Of a DNA stretch of 64,000 bases, positions 11,165 to 28,610 are shown piece after piece; position 1 is the stretch's first letter, and each line of letters opens with the position of its first letter. Source of the stretch: Balamuthia mandrillaris (taxonomy: Eukaryota; Discosea; Longamoebia; Balamuthiidae). Made by a program: the position numbers and the translations under genes. The notes under the pieces are model-generated. The model was given only the letters and a program-made list of their open reading frames with translations, ran no database searches and was not told where the DNA came from. Where the stretch lies: positions 1 to 64,000 of the forward strand of contig JAVKOQ010000104.1 of the NCBI GenBank assembly GCA_031835245.1, in the 5' to 3' direction.

Positions 11165-11896
11165 TAGGGCATATTCTATGTTCTTGTGCTTGTTCTTGTC
11201 TACGTTCGTTGTTGCTTTCTTTTTTTCAAGTTTTTGGATCTCTTCAGACGAACTCTTCTCCTTTTCTCACAAAAGATGCGAAGTTTAAACAAAAAGATGG
11301 AGGAGGAGAAAAAGAAAAAGACGCCTAGACTTTAGAGACCAGCCACTCACCTTACGCAAAAGTCGTCCACGCTGTTAAAAAAAACCCCGGATCGAAAAAA
11401 AAAAAAGAAGAAGAATAAAGAAGAAGAATAAAAAGTCAATCTTTCCGCCACTGATTGATGCTTGAGGATCGAACGATAAAAAAAGTGGGAGAGTGAAAGA
11501 AAAAACAAAAACAACGGAGAGCGTTGTCACAAAAACTCTTCTGCTGGCCTCGTTCCACCTTTTCGTGGTGGTGGGGGTGGGTTGGTTGTTATCAGTGAGG
11601 GTCTTTTGGTCACCTGACCGGCCGTAACCCGTGAAATAGCGAACACTCAACCACAACAACTTTTTGTTGGCAAAGGCGAGTCGGCACCACCACCACCCCC
11701 AAGCACAAAGCGGTAGAAAAGCGGTAGCAACAAAGTTTCAAAACAAAAAAACAGAACGCGTCGGGTCACCCCTAGAGCGCGGAGCCATTCTCACTAGATA
11801 GCACCCCCCCCCCTAGAGCGCGGAGTGTTTTGTTTGGAAAAAGACTGCATGTGAGGCAACCTGCCCTTTGCCTCCTCTGGCCATAGCGGTCCCCCC
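11165..11896. other. Intergenic spacer with a 16-bp direct repeat
   Basis: Upstream of the channel start (11164) and downstream of the kinase stop (11897). It contains A-rich runs and a 16-bp direct repeat, positions 11769-11784 and 11810-11825 (core CTAGAGCGCGGAG). The ORFs here lack domain content. Probably the channel promoter plus the 3' UTR of the kinase gene. Confidence 0.5.
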
Positions 11897-12757
11897 TTAG
11901 TGGGCTTGTGCGTTCTTGCCCTCCCGCCCTTCATGATGATCGTTCGTTGCTGCTGAGGCAGAAGGACGAAGGAGGAGCTCCTGGTCGATTTTCTGCTGAA
12001 ACTCCTCCAAGGAGGTGGCATCGTTGGTCAAGACCACGTCGGCCATGGCGTACACCGCGTTCATCTGTTGGGAGGCAACGTCCACGGTGGAGAACTCCTG
12101 TTGCTTCTCCTTGGCCACAAACTCCTCGAAGCTCTTCACGTCGCCAAGACGCCCTCTCGCCTTGCACCGCTCGTAGCGCAGTTGCAGAGGTGCTTCCAGG
12201 TGGATCAGCGTAAAGCTCTCGTTGCTTGCACGAAGCCGTTGCACCTCACTTTAAGACCATAGAGAGAGTGTGTGTCAGTGTCAAAAGAAGAGAGCGTAGG
12301 GAGGAAAACAAGAAGCAGAAAGAACCTCGGATGCCGGAGGGAGGAGATCACATAGCGCTTCGTCAGGTCTCTGATCTCTTCCTGGTCGATCTTGGCAAGA
12401 GCACGTTTTGCGAGTGCGTCTGTGCCTTCTTTTTGGCGAAGCTCGTTGCCGAGGTTGATCAGATTATCTATGTTCTCTACCATATCCCTTCTTCTCAACT
12501 CTTCTCTCACTAGATCGCTCAACGAAATGTGAACAAAGCCATAGTGGTGAACCAAGTAATCGGCAAAAGTGTCTTCGATGTGTTTGTTTTTGTTACAACG
12601 GTTAGCACAACTATCTGCCCATGCAAAGAAGAGAGAACCGGTGGTGTGCAGTACCCTTGCCGCTGGCTTTACCTCCCGTCACACCCAAGAAGTTGCTTCT
12701 CAAACCTGCACTCACACCGCTTGCCCCTTTCATTCTTATTCTTACAGTTCCCGCCAT
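11897..12757 (-). CDS. P-loop nucleotide kinase-like protein of the UPF0200 (dephospho-CoA-kinase-like) type
   Basis: Three exons: 12757-12655, 12572-12326, 12248-11897; 702 nt, 233 aa. Exon 1 and the 5' end of exon 2 join in the middle of the P-loop to give GVTGGKASGKDTFADYL, a Walker A of the GxxxxGKD/ST kind. Downstream, LSDLVREELRRR, LGNELRQKEGTDALAKRAL and EVQRLRASNESFTLIHLEAP, then YERCKARGR, FVAKEKQQE and AMADVVLTND, follow the conserved blocks of UPF0200 proteins, known mainly from archaea and related to dephospho-CoA kinase. An N-terminal 25-aa Arg/Gly/Ser stretch could be a targeting peptide. The phosphoryl acceptor is unknown in the family. The start ATG is the first in frame and is supported by the P-loop join. 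Confidence 0.8.
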
Positions 12758-13174
12758 TTTTTTTGCTCACAAACAGCTGTCGGCACAAAAAAGAAAAAGA
12801 AGCACGAAGACGAACAAGAACAAGCAGAACAAGAAGAATAAGAAGAGGAAGAAGAACAAGAACAAGAACGAGGACGAGAACAAGCACAAGAACAAGAAGA
12901 ACAGTGCGTTGTCGATGGAAGAAGAAGAACAAGAAGAAGAAGAGGAACAAGAAGGGGAATATGATGAAGAACAACAACAAGAAATGGAGTTGGAAGGGAT
13001 ATGCTTATACGTGTTTCACCAGTTTTTTCAACCATTTCGTGTAAAACAAAGGTTCCTTTTAAAAAAAAGTGGCAATAAACAAGAGAACAACAAAAAAAAC
13101 TCGGATAGAATAGTACACGGGTTGAGAAGGAGAGGAGAAGGAAGACGAATAGAAAAGAAGGAAGATCAGAGCTT
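12758..13174. other. Intergenic spacer with GAA/AAC-rich simple sequence
   Basis: Between two minus-strand genes (kinase start at 12757, CDK5 stop at 13175). It is dominated by imperfect AAGAAC/GAAGAA repeats around 12790-12985, which generate Asn/Lys/Glu-rich frames on the plus strand and Leu/Val-rich frames on the minus strand. No start context, splice signal or domain supports a gene here. Confidence 0.5.
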
Positions 13175-14735
<1,561 letters not shown>

Positions 14736-15582
14736 TTTTTTGTTTGTTGGGTTATCTTCTTTCCGTCCGTAGCAGGAAGGCAGAGGAGGGGGGCTTTCTG
14801 TTTAAATAATCAAAAAACTAAACTAAAATCAAAAACAAAGCTTCCAAACAAGCAAGTGCGTCGCTACTCGCTTGAGTTTTGAGCTCTGTTTGGCGTTTTT
14901 CCTCTAACAAGGGTAAAGTAAAAAGGTAAAGGTAAGTGATACAAAAAAAAAGAATTGGAGATCACTACTCTTTTGATGAGGTGAGGGTTGTGGCGCTCAG
15001 AGTAATGTTGCGTTTCTGCTCTCTGTCCACAAAATTTACAAAGGACAAGACAAGCAAGCAAACAAACAAAGAGAGAGAGAGAAAGAAAATCGCTACAAAA
15101 AAAAAAGAGAGAGAGAGGAAGAAAGACAAAGGAAAAATAGGGGGAAAAGCTAACAAAGAAAAATGCCACTCACCAAAACAACTTCTTCCCCCTCTCCGCG
15201 AGTTTTGCACGGAAAAAACCTCACAGTTTTTTGTGTTTCAAAAAACAAATCTGCCCTCCTGAGCCCTCTTTTTTTGTTGGTTTTCAAAAATTTAACGGGA
15301 AAGTAGCCCAAAGCCAAAAGTCTGTGTGTGCTACTCTTTTTTTTTTTGTTTCTGCCGCAAAGAAAATATAAAAAAGGAGAGGAAATTTCGGGTAAATCCT
15401 ATTTTAGTGATTTACGTTAGAAATGACGTAAGCCTCCGACCTACGTGGCGAAACGATTTTCCAGGAAAGAATTTTGGCTATGCCGCCCTTTTCCCGCCAA
15501 AACGACCCCACGTAACGGCAGATTTCGGTAGAGCGAAAAACTCTGGTTTTTGGGGACAAAAAAAAAACAACTTGAAAAAAAA
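14736..15582. other. Divergent promoter region between cdk5 and the KEN-box gene
   Basis: Some 850 bp between divergent starts. It is AT-rich with GA and T runs. A hairpin-capable pair (GTAAATC/GATTTAC, about 15391-15413) and an E2F-like site (listed separately) lie on the right side. No coding content recognised. Confidence 0.5.
15490..15501. promoter_or_regulatory. E2F/DP-like binding site
   Basis: TTTCCCGCCAAA matches the classic E2F/DP element and lies about 80 bp upstream of the ATG at 15583. E2F sites typically drive G1/S genes; the downstream protein carries a KEN degron motif, which fits cell-cycle control. Function here is inference from sequence match and position. Confidence 0.5.
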
Positions 15583-17820
15583 ATGATGTCCGCAGAGCTG
15601 CCGAGGGACCAGGCGGACGCCATGAAGTTGACGGACGAAACAACCGACAGAGGGACCACCAGCGCCACACCGCAGCAAAAAACGGTAGGTGCCACCGTTC
15701 AGCTGCCCTTTTCTTCTTCAAGCCTTAACCAATCGTTCCGTTTTTTTTTTTCTTGCAGACGCGAAAGCGTGCAGCTGCTTTGACGATGAGAGAAACTGGC
15801 GCCGCAGCTGGCCTGTCGCGAAGCTACGGCAACACTCACGCTCCTGCCAGCTCTGCTACTTTGAGACATTCGCGACCGGCTGCCGCTGCCGCACGCTACA
15901 GTATTAGTTCGCCGCTGAACACCGACCTGTTGGCCCAGTCTTCCATTCCATCTGTGCCTACTCCCAGTCCCCTTTCTCTCTCCAGTGGGGGCAAGGCTCT
16001 TCGAAGACAAGTCTTGTCTTTACAAACCCGTTTAGACCAAATGCATGGTATCTCCTCTTTACCCCCTCCTGCGTCCTCCTTGTTTACCACATTGTCTTAC
16101 TTGCTCAAAACCACAAGACAAACAAAACAGTCCCACGGCTGCTTCTACGCCCTCCTCTGCAAGCCACAACTTTTCCTCCTTGATCAAGTTTTCTCCCAAC
16201 CATACCAACAATCCTCCTCCAAAGCCCAAGCCCTACCTCATCACCCCGCTTCCCCTTGCAGAGGCAGCCACCACCGCTGAACTCTCTCTCAGCCCAAGCC
16301 GTCTGCGTCGATGCAGCATTGACCGATCTCCTGGTCGTACACCGCAAAGACCGAAGAACCATCATTCTAAGCATACAAGCACTCATGACAGCGTGTTGCT
16401 TCAAGCCCTGAAAAGTCGGTTTCCTTCTGTCTACAACCTTCATCTACTTTCTGAAAGAAGAAAGTCGATCTCTTGTAGTGATGACGTCGCGTCCTCCAAG
16501 TCGAATCTCACTACCTACGCATTGCCCTCTCCTTCAGCTTCTTGCGCGTCCTCTTCTTCTTTGTCTCCATCTTCTTCCTTCTTATTTCCATCTTTGTCTC
16601 CACGCTCTCAACAAACAACGGAGGACAGCATTATTAATACTTCTAAACCATCCCCTGCAGCTTCTACTACCATTGATGAAAGCACACCAAAGAAGAAAGA
16701 GAAACAGCGTAAGGACAGACAAAACAACAAGATAAGAAAAGATAAGATAGGGGTTAGTCCGCAAGGTTCTGCCATAAAGAAACAACGACGAGGGAGCGAT
16801 GCTCTCTACGCTCATCTACTTCGTGGCGCTCGTATCACTGCATCCGCTCATAAACAACAGAAAGCAAGCGAGCTTACGTCTGTTGCTCTCCCAAGTCCTT
16901 CAAACAGTCGCACCCAGTCTGTGGTAAGTCAGAACGAACATAACGACAATGGAAGGGAACAAGCCAGTGACGATGCCACATCCAAACAGCATGAAGAACA
17001 CACATCCACACCATTCTCTCCTTTCTCGTCTCCTCTGTCTATCTCTCTTCCGTCTGCTTGGAAATCAGCACCACGCGGTGTTGAGGCTAATGAAGAGACC
17101 CCGATAGAGGTTGGTGAGGAAGAGAAGGAGCAAACGCAAGAGACAGCACAACAACCAGAAGCAAATAGTGGAGTAGAAACTCACACAAAAAAACAAAAAC
17201 GATTCAGCAGGCAAATCGTCTCTCCAACACCAGCGGCAACGGCGTCCTCCTCGTCTTTCCTTCACTCTCGTCCAACAACACTACGAGTGCGGAGCAAGAG
17301 GCAGGGCGGAAGTGGACCCGCCTCCACTTTGCGCAAGGCTCTTTCGCGTGGAAACCATTTCTCCTCAACTCCGTTTTCTTCCGACAAGTACGACCACCTC
17401 GCCTTTTACAACGAAAGCGATGAAGAATCGGTCCATCCTTCTCAGGAAGAATGCTCTTCCTCCTCTTCTGCTTCATCTTTGGAAGTGGCTGCAGCCCTCC
17501 TTCATCACCAACTGTCCTCTTCTTCCTCCCCATCTTCTTCTGCCACCAAGAGACGACAAGCGGATGCCATAAAACCAAATCCATCCCTTACCACAACGAC
17601 AACGACAGGAAGCAGCAGTCCGAGTGGAAAAGGCTTGGCTAAAGCGTTTGGATCCACAGCGAAGCGCCTCAAGACCAGCGCTCTTGCCGTTAACTCAAAC
17701 AAGAACAACAACGATAACGCAACATCATCCGCAAAGAAGAAGAAAAGGACAAGGAAGAACAAGAAGATGAGGAACAAGAACAAGTATAGTGTTGCGAACA
17801 AGGAGAATATTGGGTGCTAA
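15583..17820 (+). CDS. Ser/Thr/Pro-rich protein with C-terminal KEN box, unknown family
   Basis: Three exons: 15583-15684, 15759-16047, 16118-17820; 2094 nt, 697 aa. The exon 3 acceptor at 16117 was chosen over the later AG because it alone keeps phase. The protein is almost wholly disordered-looking: Ser, Thr, Pro and Lys/Arg-rich, with several proline-directed sites (RRCSIDRSPGRTP) that suit CDK phosphorylation. One short ordered-looking piece follows, LLQALKSRFPSVYNLHLLSE (~residues 240-260). The extreme C-terminus is basic (KKKKRTRKNKK) and ends SVANKENIGC, a KEN box, the APC/C-Cdh1 degron. With the upstream E2F-like site this suggests a nuclear, cell-cycle-regulated protein. No orthologue recognised. 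Confidence 0.75.
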
Positions 17821-17934
17821 TGCTGACGAAAGACTGGAAGACAGCATTCTCTCTTCGATGGAAGGACCGTGGAGGAGAACAAACTGTCTTGTAAATCTTT
17901 TTCACCTTCTCTGTATCGAACTAAAAAAAAGTTT

Positions 17935-19477
17935 TTAAAGAGCAACAGCGAGACCAACGCCAACCTTATAGAGATCCTTCAGGTAATCCATATCAGCGCA
18001 GAAACTAGCCCCAATGATAGCACCAGGGCTCAACTCTATCTGCTCCTCCAACAGCATCGATGCTCGCCAGTTGGTGTCCAATCGGCCCTTCAGCTGCGCT
18101 CGCCAGAACTGATAGCTGTAACCGGCAGAGGTGGTGGCCTGCCATGACTCCGCACCTTCGGGCTTGAACACTCGCATTTCCACTGAAAACTGCTTCTTTT
18201 GCTTGTTCCTGCTGCTGCAAACGGTGTAGTTGGTGGAGAGCATCGAGTCGGTGGCGATGGAGCCCGTCCAGATGGATTGGTCGGCCAAGCGGTAGCGCGC
18301 CACCCCCGTCAGTTGGGTTTGTTTTAGATTGGTAAAGCCACCGACACCTTGTTTTTTTGTTAACAGGAGTGCAAAGAAAGAGAAATGCAAGGAGGTGAAA
18401 TAGACAATAAGAAAAAAAAATGTACCTGCAGACAACTGTCGCGTAATGGTTTGCATAAAGCTAGATTCCCAACCGCCGCCGGGATGCCATTTTACGTCAA
18501 GGGTAGATAAAGGTGCTTTTAGCTCGGCTTCTACGGAAGCGAAGGACTGACCCGGTTTCTTGCTAGCCTGCAGTGACGATACAATCAGCAAATGAATGCC
18601 AGCACAAAAACAAAAGCAAGAAAGAAAGAAAGAAGGAGAAGCAGGCAAAGACAAGTACACCAACAACACCACACAACAACACTCGAAGAAGAAGAAGAAG
18701 AAGAAGAAGAAGAAGAAAAAGAAGAAAAAGAAGCAGAAGAACAAGAACAAGAAGAACAAGAACAACAAGAACAACAAGAACACAAAGAACAACGAGAAGA
18801 AAATAAGGCAAGCAAAGCGAGAAAAATGTTATAACCTTGGCGAACACTTTGAGACCAAGCTCCCACGTCTTTCTTTTATTCTCGTTAAACTTTTTGGATG
18901 CCAAAAGCCTTGCGTCAACTGCTTGCTCACTGGGAGACCACTTGCCTTGCAGGAAGATGGGCTTGGGAAAAAAAATTGAATAAGGCCACAGTGAATAACA
19001 CGGAAATAAAAGTGAAGCAATTGAAAAAGGTTAAGCACTTACGCCTGACACATTGGAAGCTACAAGAGAGTACGAAGGGGGATCTTTCATGCTCGCAAAC
19101 TGGAACATGTTGCCCAGCTGGAAACTAGCACGCTGCAGCGTAAAGTCCATCCGCACGCCATCAAAATTATCCCTTGTGTCCAGCACCACTATGATCGAGG
19201 ATTTAAAAAAGCAGTGTCGCCGTGAGAAAAAAATAAATAATCTCTCTTGAAAATAAAAGATGAACGCGCGGAAACACTCACTTCTGCTTTCGGAGTCGTA
19301 GGTTTCGAATTTTTTAGGGCGAGGAAGAATGGGCAGCGTGGGCAACCAATACAACCAGCCTCCAGACTGCGTGCTCTGCTGTGGCGCTTCTTTTTGCGGT
19401 TTCGCTGCAGCGGGCGCCGCGTCCGACAAGTGAAACTGTGAAAACAGAGCGTCTACCTCCTGTTGTGCTGCGGCCAT
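17935..19477 (-). CDS. tom40: Mitochondrial import receptor subunit TOM40
   Basis: Five exons: 19477-19282, 19188-19043, 18961-18836, 18567-18426, 18347-17935; 1023 nt, 340 aa, the usual Tom40 length. After a ~60-residue Ala/Gln/Pro N-terminus comes a beta-barrel of the porin-3 superfamily. Alternating beta strands are visible, e.g. VRMDFTLQRASFQLGNMFQF, YSLVASNVSGV, QLTGVARYRLADQSIWTGSI. The C-terminal strands AQLKGRLDTNWRASMLLEEQ and GASFCADM, then YKVGVGLAVAL, follow the Tom40 pattern (lkG.vdsnw.vga.lE) more closely than VDAC. The protein forms the translocation pore of the outer mitochondrial membrane. A GTCGAC motif lies ~100 bp upstream of the start (19577). VDAC is the alternative call. 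Confidence 0.82.
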
Positions 19478-19793
19478 CCTTTTTCTCTCCAAGAAGATTA
19501 TTACTACTTCTTCGCTACGCTTTTTTTCTTTCTTTTTTCTATTTCCAAAAAAATGCAAAAAAAAAAAACCTCACGTTGTCGACAAAAAAGATAATTCGAG
19601 GAATTCAAGATCGAATGTTTGAATTCTGTTGGCAAAGAAATTTCTCCTCCTATCATAATTCAAATCCGAAGCCTTCACGATAACGAGAAAACGAAGGACA
19701 CAACGGAGAATCACACAACAATGAATCGGCTTTTTAAACATGTTGGTGACAAACAGAAGAAACACACAAGTGGCCACACGAGTGGCCAGTGGG

Positions 19794-21665
<1,872 letters not shown>

Positions 21666-22258
21666 TATGCTCAATTGGAACGGGTTGTTTCAGTTTGCAC
21701 TGTTAGAGACTCCATGAATAAGGAGTCCAAACCGAGAGAAAAATGACCAAACTCCTTGAAGCCAAGACGTGCCTTGTAACTCAAGCGAAAAGGTGCTATT
21801 TTACAGAAACTACTAGTGTAAAAATGTCTCTTGTTGTGCTTCTTTGTCCGTCCACTCTTCTTCAAAACAATTGGCCTTACTATTCTTTTCCGTGTCGTAT
21901 GGGGTTTGTGGGTGATGCCGAACCACAGCGTTTACTGTCCACTTTTTGACAAAACAAAACGAAACAAAAAGGGCTACTTCTTCCGAACTCAGTTTTCCTA
22001 ATCGGACTCTCCCACGTCTCCCCTGTCCTCCCCCAACCACTCCTCCTCTCTCCTCTCCCTTGTCTTTGTGACGCAAAGGGGCGCTACTGTTTTGCCCTTT
22101 TATAGTTAAAATTCTTCAAATGTTTAAAATAATCTCCATATTAAAAGTATGTCGACAAATATGTTGTCGACGCATATTGCATCTCTTGCATATCATACAT
22201 TCCGGGCATACCTGCAGAAGAAAGGGGGAGGCGACGAAGAGAAGGGGAAGAGCTCTCG
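21666..22258. other. Divergent spacer with paired GTCGAC motifs
   Basis: Between divergent starts at 21665 and 22259. It contains two GTCGAC palindromes 12 bp apart at ~22152 and ~22164, about 100 bp upstream of the plus-strand ATG. Nothing else recognised. Confidence 0.5.
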
Positions 22259-25465
<3,207 letters not shown>

Positions 25466-25579
25466 TTTTCTACTCTCTCTCTCTCGTTCTTTAACCACTG
25501 GTGGATCATCTACTCATGAGTATTCATCAAAATATAAAAGAGCATCGACATCGACATCGGCGTTCAATTGGCATGTTTG

Positions 25580-25830
25580 TCCTCCCACGGCCATGTTTCT
25601 CCATAGACATAACGTCGAATGCCCTTGTGCGGAGAAGCTACCGAGTTATCCTCCGAAGCCAAAAGTGTGTGCTTCCGTTTGGGTGCTCATGGAGGCACGT
25701 GTTCATCTTCCATCACGTTTTTCGTGGGTTCGTTATTTTTTGGGGTAGTTTCGGCATGCAAATGAATTCCACCTGCTCGTGCAGAAAGTCATGCAACGCT
25801 GCCAGGGTTCCCGTTAGTTTGAAACATGAC
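25580..25830 (-). pseudogene. DUF1963 gene fragments (N-terminal and middle blocks)
   Basis: Minus-strand sequence at ~25580-25720 parallels the 5' part of the DUF1963 locus (KRKHTLLASEDN...SPHKGIRRYVYG), with the ~270 bp between SPHKG and IRRYVYG missing and with internal stops. At ~25745-25830 a second block matches the LREVLPQDLMEF region of the same gene. The two blocks are not contiguous in the complete gene, so this is a deleted, decayed copy. Confidence 0.6.
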
Positions 25831-25838
25831 CTATTGTT

Positions 25839-25889
<51 letters not shown>

Positions 25890-26024
25890 CCTCACACAGA
25901 TAAATAAAAGTTGAGAAAAGTGAGCTCAGATAGAACAAGATCGAGGAAGGAGGTAACAGAGAACTTTTTTGAAGTGGTTTATTTTATATCGGGTATTCCA
26001 TTGAAGCAAGAAACAAGGATGAGT

Positions 26025-26393
26025 TCAGAACAGTGTACAACAACCCATTGACACAATTTGTCGGATAGTCATCGTGAGAGCGTCCCCCGACTCCATGATA
26101 TCCTGCAACTTCTCTCCCTCCGTCACCGCTCCACCCTTGCACTTTGTCTCCATGATTCTCATCGATGCCTTTACGTTTGCCACCCTGGGCAGTCCCTCCT
26201 GTTGAAGTTGCATGGTATCATTGAAGAACTTGTGAAAAACGGAGTGAACGTCCCCGACGGTGGCAGTGGGGTGGACGTAGACAGCGAAATTGGTTTGGCC
26301 TTGCCCTTGCTCCACGTACGGCCCGTTGGGCAGTTTCTCCGTAAAGTTCACGTCCAAGCGGACGACTAGGGTGGAGGTTGTACGGCTACCCAT
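26025..26393 (-). CDS. Ubiquitin-fold-like protein with C-terminal CAAX box (copy 1)
   Basis: Intronless ORF of 122 aa from an ATG at 26393. The pattern suggests a beta-grasp (ubiquitin-like) domain: strand TLVVRLDVNF, strand FAVYVHPTATVGDVHSVFHKF (the usual strand plus helix starting TVGDV, like TIENV of ubiquitin), strand MRIMETKCKGG, then EGEKLQDIMESGDALTMTI, which parallels GRTLSDYNIQKESTLHLVL of ubiquitin. The protein ends CCTLF, a CAAX box (C-T-L-F) with a second Cys before it. A ubiquitin fold plus prenylated tail is the architecture of MUB/UBL3 membrane-anchored ubiquitin-fold proteins, which recruit E2 enzymes to membranes or sort cargo to small vesicles. The assignment rests on pattern only. 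Confidence 0.7.
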   Translation of the reverse strand: MGSRTTSTLVVRLDVNFTEKLPNGPYVEQGQGQTNFAVYVHPTATVGDVHSVFHKFFNDTMQLQQEGLPRVANVKASMRIMETKCKGGAVTEGEKLQDIMESGDALTMTIRQIVSMGCCTLF

Positions 26394-26394
26394 T

Positions 26395-27221
26395 GGTTTC
26401 CGTCTGGTTCTGTTCTTGTTTTACCGGTGTTTCAACGTAAACGTGCCTCAAGAGAAAAGTCTTCAGCTTCTTTATAAGGACATGGAATCCAGCGATAAGG
26501 ATGTCGTTAAGGATGCAGAAACCTTTCCTTGTTTCTACTTTTCACTTCAGTGTCGGAGCATGGAGGAAGAAAGGGAGCGGGCGAGAGACGAGAAAGTTCA
26601 AGCTAAAAGGGCGAAAGGGGAAGGGCAGCATGACGAAAACAGGGCAGGCATGCCACCCACAAAAGGGAAAAACCGTTCGATGGAGTTCGCATTTCAGGAC
26701 TTGGTGGGACCTTGACCTTTTTTTTCCTCTCTCTCTTCCTTTATTTTGTTTTGTTATTATTTTCCCGACAACGGACGGCTTCACACTCACAGAGGCTGAA
26801 GAGACCGCTTTGTCCACTTTCGAGCCGCAAACGCGACACAAATCACTTCTCCTGCATTTCTGTTCTCTTTGTTGTCCTTGAGCGCCTGGTTTTCACGGTC
26901 TGTGCGATGGGAGCTGGGAAGCTTCATGGACAGGACAGATGGGTGGCCCCTTGCTGAGGCGTTGACATGGAGAGGGCAGCAGCGCTCCTGTTGCTGCCTG
27001 ACAGTCCGGCAAATGTCCCACCAGCCTGAAATACCAAGATTGATGATAGGTCTGCAACGGACCGCTAAGACCTGTTCCTGTTCCATGTGGTTCCCTGCCA
27101 TCCTATCCGTGCCCCTCTTCTTCTTCTTCTTCTTCTTGTTCTTCTTGTTCTTGTTCTTCTTCTTGTTCTTCTTCTTCTTCTTCTTCTTCTTCTTCTTGTT
27201 CTCTTTTTTTGTTCTCTTTTT

Positions 27222-27261
<40 letters not shown>

Positions 27262-27328
27262 AGCACAGCAACAAAAGGTCAATGCAGAAAACACCCCTCT
27301 TCACCTTGCTTAGCGGCGTTCATGATTC

Positions 27329-27370
<42 letters not shown>
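26395..27370. repeat. Left unit of a 2.2-kb tandem duplication
   Basis: Positions 26620-26970 match 28820-29170 at an exact 2200-bp offset with a single mismatch seen, and the flanks (26395-26510 with 28611-28730; 27050-27110 with 29250-29310) also match. The unit lies on the 5' side of the minus-strand CAAX gene. Its minus strand is Cys-rich in places (CRVCG, CRTVRQQQERCCP) but has no sustained frame with a start. Two (CT)n tracts lie at 27225-27257 and 27333-27372. Confidence 0.8.
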
Positions 27371-27374
<4 letters not shown>

Positions 27375-27387
27375 AAAAACTATCAAG

Positions 27388-27505
27388 AGAACTGAGAAAG
27401 TAAACCAGATGAAAGGATGAAACAAGAGTGTTGGCACTACCTTTAGCTTCTCCGTCAGATGCAGCCTCTTCTGATTCAATTTCACTCAACCTAATTGGAA
27501 ACGTA
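27388..27505 (-). pseudogene. Fragment of the amidohydrolase gene (exon 12/intron 12 boundary)
   Basis: About 115 bp nearly identical to 35445-35560 of the neighbouring amidohydrolase gene, spanning the 3' end of its exon 12, the donor site and intron sequence. Only a piece was copied and it cannot encode a product. Confidence 0.75.
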
Positions 27506-27749
27506 TTAATATTTTTTCAGAAATATAGTTTCACCTCTCACGCAAAATCACTTTGGCTGTTTTTTGTCGAGCAGGCAAAACAGGTGTGTTTCCACGTGGA
27601 CCAGGTTTCGAGTATGTGGCATTGTAGAAGAGTAGCGCAGAGGAAGGGAAACAATGTATAAATACGTGAGAGATTGGTTAAATTGTACACTCACGGTAAA
27701 AGAGACAGAAGACAATGAGGGAGGGTTTGCGAGTTACTCTCTTACATAC

Positions 27750-28135
27750 TTTTCCAGGTTTAAAACAAAACAGCTTCCTCTAAAAGTAGTACAACATGTA
27801 AAGCCACCTGAGCTTTAGTACGAACATTCTTGGAGATAATACCACCTGGTCAGAAAAAATGGAGTCAAGCAAAGGAAAAAACAAGAGGTTGGTCCTCCCA
27901 CAGCCATGTTTCTCCATAGACATAACGTCGAATGCCCTTGTGCGGAGAAGCAGCTTCCGAGTTCTTCTCCGAATCCAAAAGTGTGTGCTTCCGTTTGGGT
28001 CCTCACGGAGGAACCTGTTCATCTTCCATCACATGGTTTCGTTATCCGCTCCTCTTTTGAAACACTCCGCCGATTAATGCATTGGGTGGGGTTGTCGTGC
28101 AGAAAGTCATGCAACGCTGCCATCAAACGGTTTTT
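27750..28135 (-). pseudogene. DUF1963 fragment with linked repeat block
   Basis: 27885-28035 is a second copy of the decayed DUF1963 5' block (minus-strand MEDEQVPP, stop, KRKHTLLDSEK, SPHKGIRRYVYG), with the same ~270-bp deletion as at 25.6 kb. 28085-28130 repeats the LREVLPQ-region block. The left part (27750-27900) is shared with 33130-33290. Confidence 0.6.
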
Positions 28136-28246
28136 CCCTTTTGTGGGCATGCCCTTACAAACATAACAAGAACAAGACCAAGACCGTGGAGTGGTTTATT
28201 TTAAATCGGGTCTTCCACTGAAGCAAGAAACATAACAAGGATGAGT

Positions 28247-28609
28247 TCAGAACAGTGTACACTTTTCCACATATCGTACAATCATCGTGAGAGCTTCTCC
28301 CGACTCCATGATATCCTGCAACTTCTCTCCCTCCGTCACCGCTCCACCCCTGCACTTTGTCTCAATGCTTTTAACCTTTACCTTGGTCTTTGCAAAATTG
28401 GGCAGTCTCTCCTGTTGAAGTTGGTGGGTCTCATCGAAGGACTTGTGGTAAACGGAGTGAACGTCCCCGACGGTGGCGGTGGGGTGGACGTAGACAGCGA
28501 AATTGGTTTGGCCTTGCCCTTGCTCCACGTACGGCCCGTTGGGCAGTTTTTCCGTAAAATTTACGACCAAGCGGACGACTAGGGTGGAGGTGTTTCCTAG
28601 GTTAACCAT
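28247..28609 (-). CDS. Ubiquitin-fold-like protein with C-terminal CAAX box (copy 2)
   Basis: 120 aa from an ATG at 28609. The core is nearly identical to copy 1 (LPNGPYVEQGQGQTNFAVYV, then HPTATVGDVHSVYHK), while the variable helix-loop differs (RLPNFAKTKVKVKSIETKCR instead of RVANVKASMRIMETKCK). It ends VRYVEKCTLF, so the CAAX box is kept while the preceding segment has changed. Retention of an open frame and the prenylation signal argues that the copy is functional. It lies 2.2 kb from copy 1 in the same orientation. Confidence 0.7.
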   Translation of the reverse strand: MVNLGNTSTLVVRLVVNFTEKLPNGPYVEQGQGQTNFAVYVHPTATVGDVHSVYHKSFDETHQLQQERLPNFAKTKVKVKSIETKCRGGAVTEGEKLQDIMESGEALTMIVRYVEKCTLF

Positions 28610-28610
28610 T

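Noticed and set aside
12621-13044. Asn/Lys/Glu-rich plus-strand ORFs and Leu/Val-rich minus-strand ORFs
   Set aside because: Derived from imperfect AAGAAC/GAAGAA repeats in intergenic DNA; no splice signals, domain or start context.
26542-26841. Minus-strand ORF starting MCRVCGSKVDKAV, suggestive of a zinc finger
   Set aside because: Only one CxxC pair, then repeat-derived sequence; lies in the duplicated non-coding block and is copied unchanged at 28.8 kb without other coding signs.
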